Below are positions 11,895 through 23,914 of a stretch of DNA of 64,000 nucleotides, one piece after another. This stretch comes from Chlorops oryzae. Taxonomy: Eukaryota; Arthropoda; Insecta; Diptera; Chloropidae. The stretch spans positions 76,662,004 through 76,726,003 of the forward strand of contig CM035807.1 in the NCBI GenBank assembly GCA_020466095.1, read 5' to 3'. Every line of letters begins with the position of its first letter. The first letter of the stretch is position 1. Position numbers and translations under genes: made by a program. The notes under the pieces are model-generated. The model did no database searches and had not been told where the DNA came from. It saw only the letters and a list, made by a program, of their open reading frames with translations.

Positions 11895-13131
11895 TACCCA
11901 GCAAGCATTTGCATAAACTTTTTACAAAGGTGCTTACTGTTGACTTGTTTCCAAGAAGATTTCCAATTTCTTTTCAAGCAATTATGAGCATTTCCGCCCC
12001 CAGTATTTTTTCGTACGTTCGCGACCACATTTTCCAACATTTTCTTTGCAATTTGATAGTATATTGTTAGCTTAACATGTGGTGCAGACGATGGGAATCC
12101 TTGAGTTTTAGTTCTCATAAGGATAGCGTTGGTGTTATATAAAATTCTCGAACATTCTCTAAACGCTTTTCAAATGTGTTTGGGAAACGTTGAATTTCTC
12201 AAGTAGTTTGCAAATCCACCTAAAATAATTTGTTTGCACCTATATTATATAGATATCGTTCATATATACGAGGCGTCTACCTATAGTTCGATTTTTCTCT
12301 AACGTTAATATAATAAATCTAGTTCGCGTGACTGAGATCTCTCCGTGGCGTAGTGGATAGCGTGTGCGCCTAGCAATCTGAAGGGCTCCAGTTCGACTCT
12401 TGTCGCAGGCGAAAGAAAGGTGTGGGAAAAATGGGCCCTCGAAAGAGGCAAGACCTCACCGCTCTTTCAAAAATTCCTATGAGTTCTACTGAACCTTTTG
12501 AACCTTGAACTTTTCTTTTTTACCTCTTTGCATAAAAGAAGCTTATTTATACCCGTTTGCCACTGTTATGATTAGAGTTTTTGTTCCGAAAAACAAACAA
12601 AAAATTTTTATGAAAATGTTGACATTTTGAGAGGATATCGTGACGATAAACTTTAACCGGAACAGTAGCAAGTGGGCCTTAGGCTTAGAAAATATTTATT
12701 TCGATTCCTCGGATATAAATGTTTTCTATTCTTAAATCGAATTGAATAAAAAGGGAGCCTTTTTATTGGTTTTGTGTCGAATTCTAACAATTGGAATTCA
12801 GTTTTTGCAAATCTTGTTTGCGGGAAAATAACTTCTAATTGAATCGGAGCCGCGAATAACGTTGTAAGCGACAAATTTTTTGAACCTATTTTTCGGACTT
12901 TCACTGTCAATAATACTCTAGCCCTTTGAGCTATCAAAAAAGTGTTTTTATTTGGTCAACTCTTGGACATTTCTCAACACTTTAGAACCATAAAGAAGTG
13001 AATTGACCTTGACAGTACTGACCGGCATGACAGTTTTTGCAAAAATGTGAAATTTGTCACTTTGTAATTTGTCACAACGTTGTTCGCGGCTCCGCTTCAA
13101 TTGTTTAGTAAGGGTAAATGCTTACTGGGTA
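11895..13131. mobile_element. 1.24-kb element with 16-bp inverted termini (unit 1)
   Basis: TACCCAGCAAGCATTT at 11895-11910 is matched by its reverse complement with one mismatch at 13116-13131. A second, inner inverted pair of about 29 bp at 12837-12865 and 13074-13102 (core GGAGCCGCGAA) forms the stem of a foldback of about 266 bp. No transposase is encoded. A tRNA-derived SINE lies inside. The superfamily is not identified, and no target-site duplication is clear at the outer ends. Confidence 0.6.
12341..12525 (+). mobile_element. tRNA-derived SINE (second family), unit 1
   Basis: The head GTGGCGTAGTGGATAGCG fits the pol III A box and CAGTTCGACTCTTG fits the B box. It is followed by GTCGCAGGCGAAAGAAAGG and a body ending in a T-rich tail near 12525. 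The T-arm pairing is imperfect and the anticodon stem is not convincing, so this is a SINE head and not a functional tRNA gene. A related head lies at 62745-62836. Confidence 0.7.
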
Positions 13132-13175
13132 GTTTCTTGAAAAAATTCGAAACTGTGTTCATGATAAGAAAAACG

Positions 13176-13422
13176 TAAACTGGATTGATTTATCAATGAA
13201 ATTAAGGAAAATTTATTTATTTATTGTCGAATTCTAACAATTGGATTCGCTTTTTTGCAATCTTGTTTGCGGAATAATTAACTTCTAATTGAATCTGTGC
13301 ACTTGAATATTTCTAAGCAATTTGTTTGAATTTTTTTAATTCCAATACTTGGAAAAGCTTAAAAATGGAACTTATGGAAGACAAATTTCTTTTTGCAACA
13401 AGAAAAACGGCTTAGGTCGATT
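13176..13422. other. Degraded junction between the two duplicated units
   Basis: This linker matches the sequence after unit 2 (15850-16117), but with many small gaps. It also contains a patch at 13228-13300 that copies the element interior at 12778-12845 (GTCGAATTCTAACAATTGGA). It looks like a template-switch join or a low-accuracy gap fill, not ordinary sequence divergence. Confidence 0.6.
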
Positions 13423-14565
13423 AAATCGCACGAGCACCAAAAAAACAACAACAAACAGCAGCAATTTCCAACATGACGCCGCATACGACGATAATCACCA
13501 AAGTACGACCGGTAGTCAACGATTTATCGGCATTGAATGCGTTTTGTTGAGGTGGCAATGAATGGAGACGGGTCGGTAGCGACGTACGGACGACCCACTC
13601 TTTGCGACTAACAAGCTGCATACCACCTAAGAGATGCATTTCAATATCATTCGAATTCGTGGAGTGAGCCGAATGGAGTAGGAAAATATTGGAGAAGAAA
13701 TGTCAAATTATTCTTATACATAAATCTGTAGCCACTGTGGGAATCGCCCAATGGAGTACTGATTTTGTGATATGAAACTTTAAAATTGCTTGGCTAAATG
13801 TAAAATCCGACAGAGAAAGAAGGATATATACAACAAAGACTCACAAAAACAAAACAAAAATATTTCAGGAAATATCGATGAAGTTGGCTAATCCAACAGT
13901 GATGCGGAACACCGCTGCTTATGGTGATATCTATGAATATTCCCTTCGAACGGAAGTATTTGTTCATAAAAACACCGGAGCTTGAGTATTCGAAAACAGT
14001 GATCCGTAACTTTTCAAGCTATTCCAGCTCATCTGACTGAGTCGGTGACTGTTTGGTTGGATGCCTGACGATTGGCTGATATGCTCACAACAATGATGAA
14101 AATTGTGGTTGGTGGTGACAACAACGATGAAGACGCCGATGATGACGATGATGATGATGATAATGTTGCCGACGATGTTGGTGATGACAATGGCAATATT
14201 TTTCGATATTCTCATTGCTTTACGTATGCTGTGTGTATGACTCGACAATAATCCAGTTGCATTGCCTTGTCAGGAGTAGAGCTCATTTTGTTTTTTGCGT
14301 TTTGTTTGATGTTTTCAGCTTGTTTGATGTACAATTTTTGCTTTGACAGAAACAAATTTTAATGCCACTGACAAACAATTTTCAACGAGATTGGATGAAA
14401 TTTTGGTTTTGTTTTTGTTTTCTTGCTGAAAGTGAATTAAAGAATTGGAATGCAAAAAGCTCTAAACAAATGAGGGAAAATGTTCAACCAAACCAAGTTT
14501 AAAAAAACCTTTTGAAAGAATTTTCCATTTTCGTTCAGTCAATTCAGGCACTTATTTTAGATTTT

Positions 14566-15802
14566 TACCCAGCAAGCATTTGCATAAACTTTTTACAAAG
14601 GTGCTTACTGTTGACTTGTTTCCAAGAAGATTTCCAATTTCTTTTCAAGCAATTATAAGCATTTCCGCCCCCAGTATTTTTTCGTACGTTCGCGACCACA
14701 TTTTCCAACATTTTCTTTGCAATTTGATAGTATATTGTTAGCTTAACATGTGGTGCAGACGATGGGAATCCTTGAGTTTTAGTTCTCATAAGGATAGCTT
14801 TGGTGTTATATAAAATTCTCGAACAGTCTCCAAACGCTTTTTAAATGTGTTTGGGAAACGTTGAATTTCTCAAGTAGTTTGCAAATCCACCTAAAATAAT
14901 TTGTTTGCACCTATATTATATAGATATCGTTCATATATACGAGGCGTCTACCTATAGTTCGATTTTTCTCTAACGTTAATATAATAAATCTAGTTCGCGT
15001 GACTGAGATCTCTCCGTGGCGTAGTGGATAGCGTGTGCGCCTAGCAATCTGAAGGGCTCCAGTTCGACTCTTGTCGCAGGCGAAAGAAAGGTGTGGGAAA
15101 AATGGGCCCTCGAAAGAGGCAAGACCTCACCGCTCTTTCAAAAATTCCTATGAGTTCTACTGAACCTTTTGAACCTTGAACTTTTCTTTTTTACCTCTTT
15201 GCATAAAAGAAGCTTATTTATACCCGTTTGCCACTGTTCTGATTAGAGTTTTTGTTCCGAAAAACAAACAAACAATTTCTATGAAAATGTTGACATTTTG
15301 AGAGGATATCGTGACGATAAACTTTAACCGGAACAGTAGCAAGTGGGCCTTAGGCTTAGAAAATATTTATTTCGATTCCTCGGATATAAATGTTTTCTAT
15401 TCTTAAATCGAATTGAATAAAAAGGGAGCCTTTTTGTTGGTTTTGTGTCGAATTTTATAAATTGGAATTCAGTTTTTGCAAATCTTTTTTGCGGGAAAAT
15501 AACTTCTAATTGAATCGGAGCCGCGAATAACGTTGTAAGCGACAAATTTTTTGAACCTATTTTTCGGACTTTCACTGTCAATAATACTCTAGCCCTTTGA
15601 GCTATCAAAAAAGTGTTTTTATTTGGTCAACTCTTGGACATTTCGCAACACTTTAGAACCATAAAGAAGTGAATTGACCTTGACAGTACTGACCGGCATG
15701 ACAGTTTTTGCAAAAATGTGAAATTTGTCACTTTGTAATTTGTCACAACGTTGTTCGCGGCTCCGCTTCAATTGTTTAGTAAGGGTAAATGCTTACTGGG
15801 TA
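14566..15802. mobile_element. 1.24-kb element with inverted termini (unit 2)
   Basis: The duplicate of the element at 11895-13131, shifted by 2671 bp. TACCCAGCAAGCATTT at the left end and its near-perfect reverse complement at the right end are both retained. It was duplicated with its surroundings and did not transpose here. Confidence 0.6.
15012..15196 (+). mobile_element. tRNA-derived SINE (second family), unit 2
   Basis: The duplicate of the SINE at 12341, with the same A-box and B-box matches and body. It arose by the segmental duplication and is not an independent insertion. Confidence 0.7.
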
Positions 15803-16117
15803 GTTTCTTGAAAAAATTCGAAACTGTGTTCATGATAAGAAAAACGTAAACTGGGATGATTTGTCATAAGAAATGTTATTGCGAAAATTGTATTTATTTA
15901 TATTGAAAAAGCTTTTGAGTTTCGCTGTTTTTGATCGGTTTTCCAATAACCCTTCAAGGCTGTCATGTTGTCTCTTGTGCACTTGATATTTCTCATTATT
16001 TGGTTTGATATTTTCATTTCAATAAAGCCAATACTATGGAAAAGCTTTCAAAAATGGAAAATTCGAATGGAAGACAAATTTCTTTTTGGGCAACAACGAA
16101 AAACGGCTTAGGTCGAT

Positions 16118-19100
16118 GTTTTCTGAAAAAAGTGTTACATTTCATGTTTAAAGGAGTTGCAATTTTAACGATTTAAAGGACATCAGGTGTCGAGGAAGAG
16201 GATGAGGGAATCAAATCAATGGTACAAAGTGATTACTTTGTCTTAAAGATGACTTAACCAGTCATTTCCTATTATAGGTAAGAAGTGAATCGTACCTATA
16301 CTTAACTATACATAGGGAGCACTAGAAACTGAAGCTTTTGCCCCGAAATTGGGAAAAAAGGAAGGCATGACAACAAACATCTGAATTAACGAACCGGTTA
16401 GAAGTTAGACCCAGGGAATTTCGCGCCATATGTTCGCACCTCAACTGACCCTGACGAAGTTGTGCTCTGCACTTCTCCAGTCGATTTCTCTCCACATTGG
16501 ACAACTGTATTATTTGGGCCGACTTCTTTCAAGTATGCTGTGGGGGAATCTGTTCATCTACTTAAGGTGTCTCTTTGCCCTTGGTTTTTGGCACATCTAA
16601 AAACGAAGGGCAAAAAGGCACAATTATAGAATCCCAAATGCTAAGAATTCTGCCTTAAAATTAGGCAACCTTCAAAAATATTGTGGAATGGATGGGCCAA
16701 AAACATCGATATAATCAGGAAAATTATATTTTTTTTAGCAATACAGCAAAACTTTCCATCTATATCTTTGTTCGCTGATATATGTTTGTATTTTTCGATA
16801 TATTTTTCCTCGAAGCACACAAGGATATTTTTCTTAACTTTCCGCCCTTCTCTAAATGAATATTCCCCGGGATCTTTTGTCCAAACAATTTTTCTCCACA
16901 GAAAAAGAGGGTAATATAAGTGTCAATTGAAGAAAAAATGTGACGATCTTTGCTCAAAAATTTTTTTAGTTCTTCCTCGCTTTATATTACCTTCATAGTA
17001 TGCTTAGAATCGGAGTATTTCATTTCTTCTGAAAGAAGCAGAGAGCTCCGAATTTTAAGAAATTCCGATATTTTCGCCTCGATTGTTTCGTTTCAATTTC
17101 GATGATTTTTAAAAATATATATCGAATTATTTTCCACAATTTTCTTCGCCTAGATCTTGAGTTTTGTCCTGTTTCATAATTTAATTGTTCTCGAAGGACA
17201 AATATCCTCTTGCCATGACTTGAAAGTTGTTTGCGTAGCTTCATGAAGTATATGAGAATTATATAAAAAAGTGGAATTTCTTTTGGGCTTAAACGAGACT
17301 CGTTGTTTCTAAATTACACAGAATTTTTCCTCAAAGCCCCCAAAGTAAATATTCATTGTTCTAAACGATTGAAGACCTGCTTTTGTAGAAGAGTCAACAT
17401 AATTTTTCGCAAATTCAATTTAAAGAAGTAGAAATTCTCTTACAGACAGTTTCCTTAATTAAGTTTTCAATTGCACAATTACGCAATTACATGGAAGCCG
17501 TGCAAGAAAATGTGCTTTCGCAATTAAGCGTAGTTACTTTGGTTTGGCTTTCGAGCGTCTTGCATGAAATTGCAGCAGCCAGTGGGAGATGGGTTAATTG
17601 CATCCTTAAAATATATTTTCAAGTACTTAATTTCCTTTGAAATCGGTTGGAAAAGCTCAAACATGAATGCAATGCGTTCAAGTATTGTAAAAGATGTGTC
17701 CATGTCCGTGTGTGCGTGTCTGTGTTGGAGCTCCTTGCTCCTTGCGGCCATTTCTTACGAGCTCACTCAAGGAACGCTCCATCATTTTTCGTAATTTAGT
17801 GCTCTACAACTTAAAAGAGATGAAAAATTCGGTCTTATGTACAAAATTTCTTCTTTCTCTTTCACTCTCTCTATCTCTCTTTCTCTCTCTTTTTGTTCGC
17901 ATTTATTTTGCTGTTTTCATTTTTGTTTTCATTTTCCTTTTCATAGCTTTGTTAGCATTGGTAAGCACTCCATTTCGCAATAACTTCTAGTAAAATTCCG
18001 CAATTAATCTTTTGAACTCGCTCGTACTGAATTCCCCCGAATCTGAAGATGCTGTAGATGCTCTCTTATTTTTACAGCTACTCATTCATACATACAACAA
18101 AGTTAGGCGGCTCTGTGCACACGTAAATGCAGCATAAAAAAATGAGGATTGCTAGAAAAAAAAAAAAAAACACAAATATATAAAGTGCCATCAAGCGCTA
18201 CCAACGACGTCAACCGCTAACCGCAATCATGAGACACCAAAGAAATTGCAAGCACCTACACATGTCCCTCTCGATGGGACCATTGAGGATCATAGAGGAA
18301 TTGCTCTGTTGTTAACATATATGAGCGCTTGAATGTACGCTTCAACTAAGGAAAGAAAATTTTTGGTTTTTGTTTATTGTTGTTGTGGCAAAAAAAAAAA
18401 AAATAAATAAATAAACAAAAACAAAGTTTGTTGTTGCTTTGATGTTTGATATAAAATCATTTTTCACGGGATGATTTTGTTGCTGCTTCTGCCGATGTAA
18501 ACGAGGCATTTGAACGTCTGAAACATGCTGCAAAACTTTAATTCGTTTTGTTTTTAAAGAAAAATGGAAGTAAATTTTGTTTTTGCGTTGCTTTTTTCTA
18601 TTGTTTTTTATGTTTGATTTATTTTTTTTCTTTTTTTCTTTTTTCGTTGATGTTTTTTATAGCCGAAAAAAATGAATCTCGTGGCAAAATTGTTTATACG
18701 CTCGAAGGCACATCTTCTGTTGCTCCGGCTTACGCGATGTCTTCTTCGACTAAGAAGCTGTTTTCTCGGCACTATCAAGTTGACATTTCGGTGAATTGCA
18801 TGTGCCGTGAAGGCTTTGTGTAGGTATGCTTATGAGCAGCAAGATTTACGTTTTGCCATTTTTGAAGACAAAAAAAAAAAAAAAATTGATAAATAAATAA
18901 ACACGAAGGAACAATAGAAAAGCATTCAAGTAGATAAAGCCATGTACATTGAAGAGCGCGAGCCGTTCTTATCTCGCGACCTTGAATCACTCAAGTACTC
19001 GTATGTCTTGTTCAAAATTGGTCAAAACGACCAATGACCTCAATAGCCGACTGTCAATAATTCTTGACGTTTTTGCTCTCGCTCTCAAGCTGTTGAATTT

Positions 19101-22010
19101 TCCTTTCCACCGACTGCATTTTAATGTCCAAATTATTATAATTTTTTTTTTATATCAAAAATTTTGAATTCGGCTTTTTGCGTTTCTTACGATTTTTACG
19201 CTCCAGCGATTGAACATCATAATCAGACGTCTAGCGGTTGACATTAAAGCCCAAAAGATTTAAAATAATTTGACAGCGTCTTCACATTAGAGAGCTTCAT
19301 GGGCAATGAAGTTTCGTTGAAAAATTCGAAGACCATTGAATAAATTTGGAAACTTTTGGAACTTGGCCTTATGGCGCTGTGCCATCACATTATAATTTCA
19401 AATTTAACCAACAATCATAATCCTCAATTGTGAACATTGATTTCTTTGAATCATTGAAATATCTGCTTATGTGAAAAGTATCAGACGGCTTTTATGCCTC
19501 AATGAAATAATACAAAAAATTAAATGTAATAATTTCGTTATTATTTATTATGGAATTTTCGTTCGTACCGTGACTGCCTACTGTGTTCAATGAACTTCTC
19601 TTTCAAGAATGTACGTTTTTTGTTTGTTTTCCCTTCTATTTTCTTGATATTCATTGTATTGGGCTTTAACTGTATCATCTACATAAAATATAGTTTGCCT
19701 ATTGGTGAGCTTTTCATTTAAGTTTTTATCGATGAATTCAATTTTTTCCCCATCATGCATACGATAAACGCGTCTCGTCAAGGATAAATTTCGTAGGTAC
19801 ATAAAAATGCAATTATGTGGAAAATCATCATTCAATCATTCAAATGAATTCATTGATAAATTTTCGAAATTCCATTAATACCGTTAAGGCTTGGATTTTG
19901 TTCCGCCTGGCCTTGTCAAATCAATGTCTACTTAATCGATTCGTGGAATTAAGTATTTTCGCTCTCATGTCAGTAGAAAAACGAATAAATAAATGAATGC
20001 ATGAAAAGAAATTGAATAACAGTGCGGAGCGATCGCCTTCACTTTCATTTCGCATCCAAACTTTTGTGGGTAGCACAGAGCATTGCCATCGCTACCGATT
20101 ACTTGTTCAACCGGCAATGGCACTCAGGCCAAGGCGGCAAAATGTTTTCATTTAAAAAGGAGAGCAAATCGCAACTGGTTCGCATCAAGTTAGACACGCA
20201 ATTGTCCGTTCCAAATATCTTTTTACGACATATGAAAGAAAAAAGCTAAACGAACTTGTTAAACGGTGGCAGCAAGGACAAGTGGTCTTGTGAATGTACA
20301 CAACTTAAGAGCGCGCGTGTGTCATTGTCAGGAGCGTCTCGGAAAGTCATTTGGGGCCAGCGTAATTCCATGTATAATCATCGTCCTCGTCCTCCCATCA
20401 TCCCTTTGACTCTCTCACTCGTATGGCGGGCCTGGACAAACACTCGAAAAATGCTTTAGTTCATGTCATAAAACTCTACAAGAGAGTACCTAGTGTGACA
20501 ATTTTTTATATTTTTCTACTAATTTTTTTTTTCTTGGCTTTGGTGGCAGTTACCTCATATCGTGTTCGCTGTCGGTGACGTCAAAGTCTTATATCTTTAC
20601 TTTCACCTTCACGTTTTTCGCATGCTCAGCGTGCAATACCTACGTTGATACGATTTTTGTTGTCTTCTTCTTGGATTTAAGATACTTATGAAACTAATAA
20701 TGCCAGCAGCTTGTGGGCAGAGGAAGATGAAATCGGAAAGCAAAATAACAGCAAAGAGAGACCGCCGATGTACGGTCTACGGTAGTGTAACCTTGCGTTA
20801 CGGCATAATAACAAGTTTGCTTTTTTTTTTTGCTTTGGTTTGGATGCGACTGGATGGACGGAAAGTGGATTTTGTAAGGTGTCATAAACTGTTGTGGTCT
20901 TACACTTCGGATCATGCTTTAATTTATTTACCTTTTTTGTTTTTGTTTTTTTGCTAATTGGGCATAAATTATTTTACGAGCTTAAATGTTGGTCATTATT
21001 TAATTACGATTTCATTTACATTTTCAATTGCGAATGCCATAAAAGCATAAAAGCACAAATTAATCCATCCATGCGAAAGCTTTTTCTGTAGAAGCAAATA
21101 AGAATCCAAAAAGCATATCCATTGCAATCATGAATTTTCCCAGTTAATTAAACCATTCAACGAGTGAGTTGGAAATCTCCAAAAATTCTGCAATTATTCG
21201 GTTCGCGACATGCATTCTAATGGCTGCAATGTTCCATGAAAGCGAAAGTCACGGGAATTTATAGCTGCTCTTCTCCTGCTTTCAGTTCGTTCTCTCTCTT
21301 TCTCTCTCTGCTCTCTCTCTCTCTCTCTCTCTCGCTATTTCAAATGCGTTGATTAGGATTTCTATTTAAATTCCAATTATGAAATTTTGCAGCAACCGAA
21401 AAGGCTTGGGGCTGCTTATAATGAATGCAATATGGCTTTGGGAAAAATTAAGCGTTTCATATTCGGATTGAAGCGGAAATTAAATTATAAATTGTTGGTG
21501 TTCCATAAATATTTATGAGGCAGAATGAAAGGTTTAATTCTACAGTTCTGATGGAAATGTTTTGAAAACATGAAAAAGTTGGTTAATCAACAATGGGAAA
21601 ACTACAAACTGTGAGAAATTGAAAAAGTTGATGTTTTTTTTTTCAAATTAAATTTTAAGTTTTTTTTTTGAAATTTTCGCATAACATGAATTTAATGAGT
21701 CACTTAAGCGACTTTTCGAACAGAAAATGCCATAAAAATGAGTTTATTTTGCAAGGTTAATAGCCCGTAAAATACCCTGCACTCAGGCATAAATTTTATT
21801 TCACCCCATCGAATAAAATGTGCACGCTCCATACAAATAGAGGAGCCATGAAAAAAAAAAAAAAATTAAAACTGGATCCAATAAAAAAAATAATTGAGCA
21901 AGTTCGTTTATGTAAGCGACGATGACAAGTTGGATCATGACTTAATTCATGCACGCAACTTGTTGAAGAAACTTTTCCAATGAGACCAAAAATTATCGAC
22001 GTCGCGGCGT
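16118..22010. other. Long AT-rich stretch without a supported gene
   Basis: Contents are simple repeats: CT-rich tracts at about 17850-17893 and 21286-21333, poly(A) near 18155-18170, 18389-18402 and 18870-18885, and A-rich/TAAA tracts. A short imperfect inverted repeat around 16568-16617 (TTTGCCCTTGGTTTTT against AAAAACGAAGGGCAAA) could be a hairpin. Open frames of 60-98 codons are scattered on both strands, and none has a domain, a signal peptide that I trust, or a flanking splice pattern. Confidence 0.5.
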
Positions 22011-22766
22011 CACACAGTGGGGAAGCCTCATACATTTCTTGGAAAAAAGTAAAAGGAGTAGTCCAATGAAAGTTGAAATTGGCACACTTGGTTTTATGAA
22101 TGTAACTCAAAAAAAAAAAAAAAAAAAAATTCAAAATTGGTAAACGCCTAGGGGTACTTCCCATAGACCCATAGTTATAGATTTTTATGGTAGCTACCTC
22201 TACAACTCAACCGATTTTAACAAAACTCAGACAGAATGTTGGCTATGCGAAAATATGGATGTGTACTAAAAATTATTCAAATCGGTCAGACTTTAGGGGT
22301 ACCTCCCATAGGCCCATAGCTATAGCTTTTTTCGTTAAAATGCATGACTCCGTTAGCTAATTTGTAAGTTTTTCAAAATATTGCTCAAATTTTAGGAATT
22401 TTTTGTTGATGAAACGGAAAGAAGAGACTCTTACCTTTCCCTTTTTTGCAGTGAGCCGATGTAGGTAGACGTAGCTACCTTTTTTTCCTCGAAAGAAAAT
22501 TGCAAAAACCATTTTTAGTGCACTTTTGTATCGCACATATCTAAGTTTATATTTTTTGTGAAAAACTAAATACTATATTTAAATAATAATATCAATCAAA
22601 CTGCATAAGGAAATATTTCTTCCATATACACGTTAATAAATTGCACGGAAACCAATTTCAGATTTCTCTTAAGTAGTCAAACTATCCTCTATAAAACTGC
22701 ATCATTAGATTTTTGAATAGAATTAGTCGAAAAAGTGAATTTTTTCCGCAAGTTCCCCACTGTGTG
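22011..22766. mobile_element. 756-bp element with CACACAGTGGGGAA termini
   Basis: CACACAGTGGGGAA at 22011-22024 is perfectly inverted at 22753-22766 (TTCCCCACTGTGTG). Inside, a motif occurs twice in direct orientation about 142 bp apart: AGGGGTACTTCCCATAGACC near 22150 and AGGGGTACCTCCCATAGGCC near 22292, each followed by CATAGYTATAG. No transposase is encoded. The CAGTGGGG core would suit a hAT-like end, but I see no matching 8-bp target-site duplication. Confidence 0.6.
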
Positions 22767-23687
22767 TCACATGGGAGGTCAGTTTATTGTTTGTTTTTGT
22801 TTTCTTTCGCTCTGTCATTTGATTTATTGATAAGCGACTGTCAGTTATTTATATTTGTAGAAGAGCCAGTGTGATAAATATGTAGCGATTCTTGGCTTGC
22901 ATGAAAGAGAGAAAACAACGTTTTTGGTTTCGCGCCGAAAACACTGGAAAAACTCAAATTTCTTTCTATCTATTTATATATAAGTTTTCAATTTATTTCA
23001 ATCAATAGCCCTTAGGGACTCTGGAGTAAAGGCACATTTGACACACGTACCAGACAGAGGAAATTGGTAAATTTCCCCGAATCAGAACCATTCGGAATGG
23101 TTCACCAATGAGTCCAAGACAACGAATAATGTTGGATTTGGCATTTACAGCTCTCCCACCTAACTATAGATATCCATAACTCTTAGCAAGTTGCCGATGA
23201 TATTGCTAGCCGAGTTGCTGGCAGGCGCGGATTTAGGGCTCCGATTTATAGAGTGCCGGGCAAATGCCCAGAGCGGACTGTGAACACCTGAAATTTCACA
23301 TATATAGATATGCGAAAGTAGCACTCCAACTAGTGATATCATAGGGGCATAATGTGTTGTACAAAAAAAAAAAAAACTTATATGGATAATATTTCAATGG
23401 CAGATTATTAACAATTATCTAAATTTTTTTTTGGATTCTTAATTTTTTGCAAAATTGTTGTCCGTTATTTTTGGTGGAATTTTTCATATGAAATTTAACT
23501 CCTCAGCGAACATTATCCTTTTTCTAAGTACATCCAATTTTTTTCTTATTTTGTTCTACCAAAAAATGCTAGCATTTTTGCATTTTTTCGCGAAGATTGC
23601 CCTTTCTTACGGTATATAATGTTGTACATTCTGTGGACCATAAAATGAAAAAAAAAAAAAAACAAAAAATAAATTAAAAGACTTTTG
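22767..23687. other. No gene seen; possible hAT end
   Basis: CAGGCGCGGATTTAGGGCTC at about 23221-23240 has the look of a hAT-type terminus, but no partner end is seen nearby. The remainder is AT-rich with several poly(A) runs. Confidence 0.3.
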
Positions 23688-23808
23688 GCCTTATTCATAG
23701 AAATAAAACGTTCTTTAAACCTTTTTTACGGTGACTTTACTGTCAAAAATATATGAAAGTAAAATGCTTTTTAGCTAAAATCCATTTTAGCATTTCTATG
23801 AATAAGGC
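23688..23808. mobile_element. 121-bp MITE with 17-bp perfect inverted termini
   Basis: GCCTTATTCATAGAAAT at 23688-23704 is exactly inverted at 23792-23808. The length and the absence of coding capacity fit a MITE. No target-site duplication can be assigned and the superfamily is open. Confidence 0.7.
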
Positions 23809-23914
23809 AGTTTGATTTTTTGTAAAATTTTTGGAATTTTTTCTGTGGTTATCTACCACTTGCAGCAAATATAATGAGTATCCACAAGGAAGGTTGAGTT
23901 CTGTCGGAAATGTA

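Larger units (their letters stand above)
10741..13422. repeat. Tandem segmental duplication, unit 1 (about 2.68 kb)
   Basis: The sequence from AAATCGCACGAGCAACAAAA onward is repeated almost base for base from 13423. Differences are single substitutions, homopolymer changes, and a GAT microsatellite nine bases shorter in unit 2 (11456-11490 here against about 14140-14160). The offset is 2682 bp at the start and 2671 bp from about 11.9 kb on. The short open frames shared by both units are preserved only because the copies are recent, so their sharing does not support coding. The unit contains a SINE (12341-12525) and an inverted-terminus element (11895-13131). Confidence 0.9.
13423..16117. repeat. 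Tandem segmental duplication, unit 2
   Basis: The second copy of the 10741-13422 unit in direct orientation, ending at AAACGGCTTAGGTCGA. High identity to unit 1 over about 2.4 kb implies either a very recent duplication or two haplotypes joined in assembly. No full-length cellular gene is carried. Confidence 0.9.

Noticed and set aside
11894..12118. Short minus-strand frames at 11894-12118 and 12653-12937, repeated at 14565 and 15324
   Set aside because: They are preserved in two copies only because the 2.68-kb unit was duplicated recently. They overlap inverted-terminus repeats and have no domain.
12346..12418. A possible functional tRNA gene
   Set aside because: The A and B boxes fit, but the T stem and anticodon stem pair poorly and the sequence continues into a SINE body with a T-rich tail.
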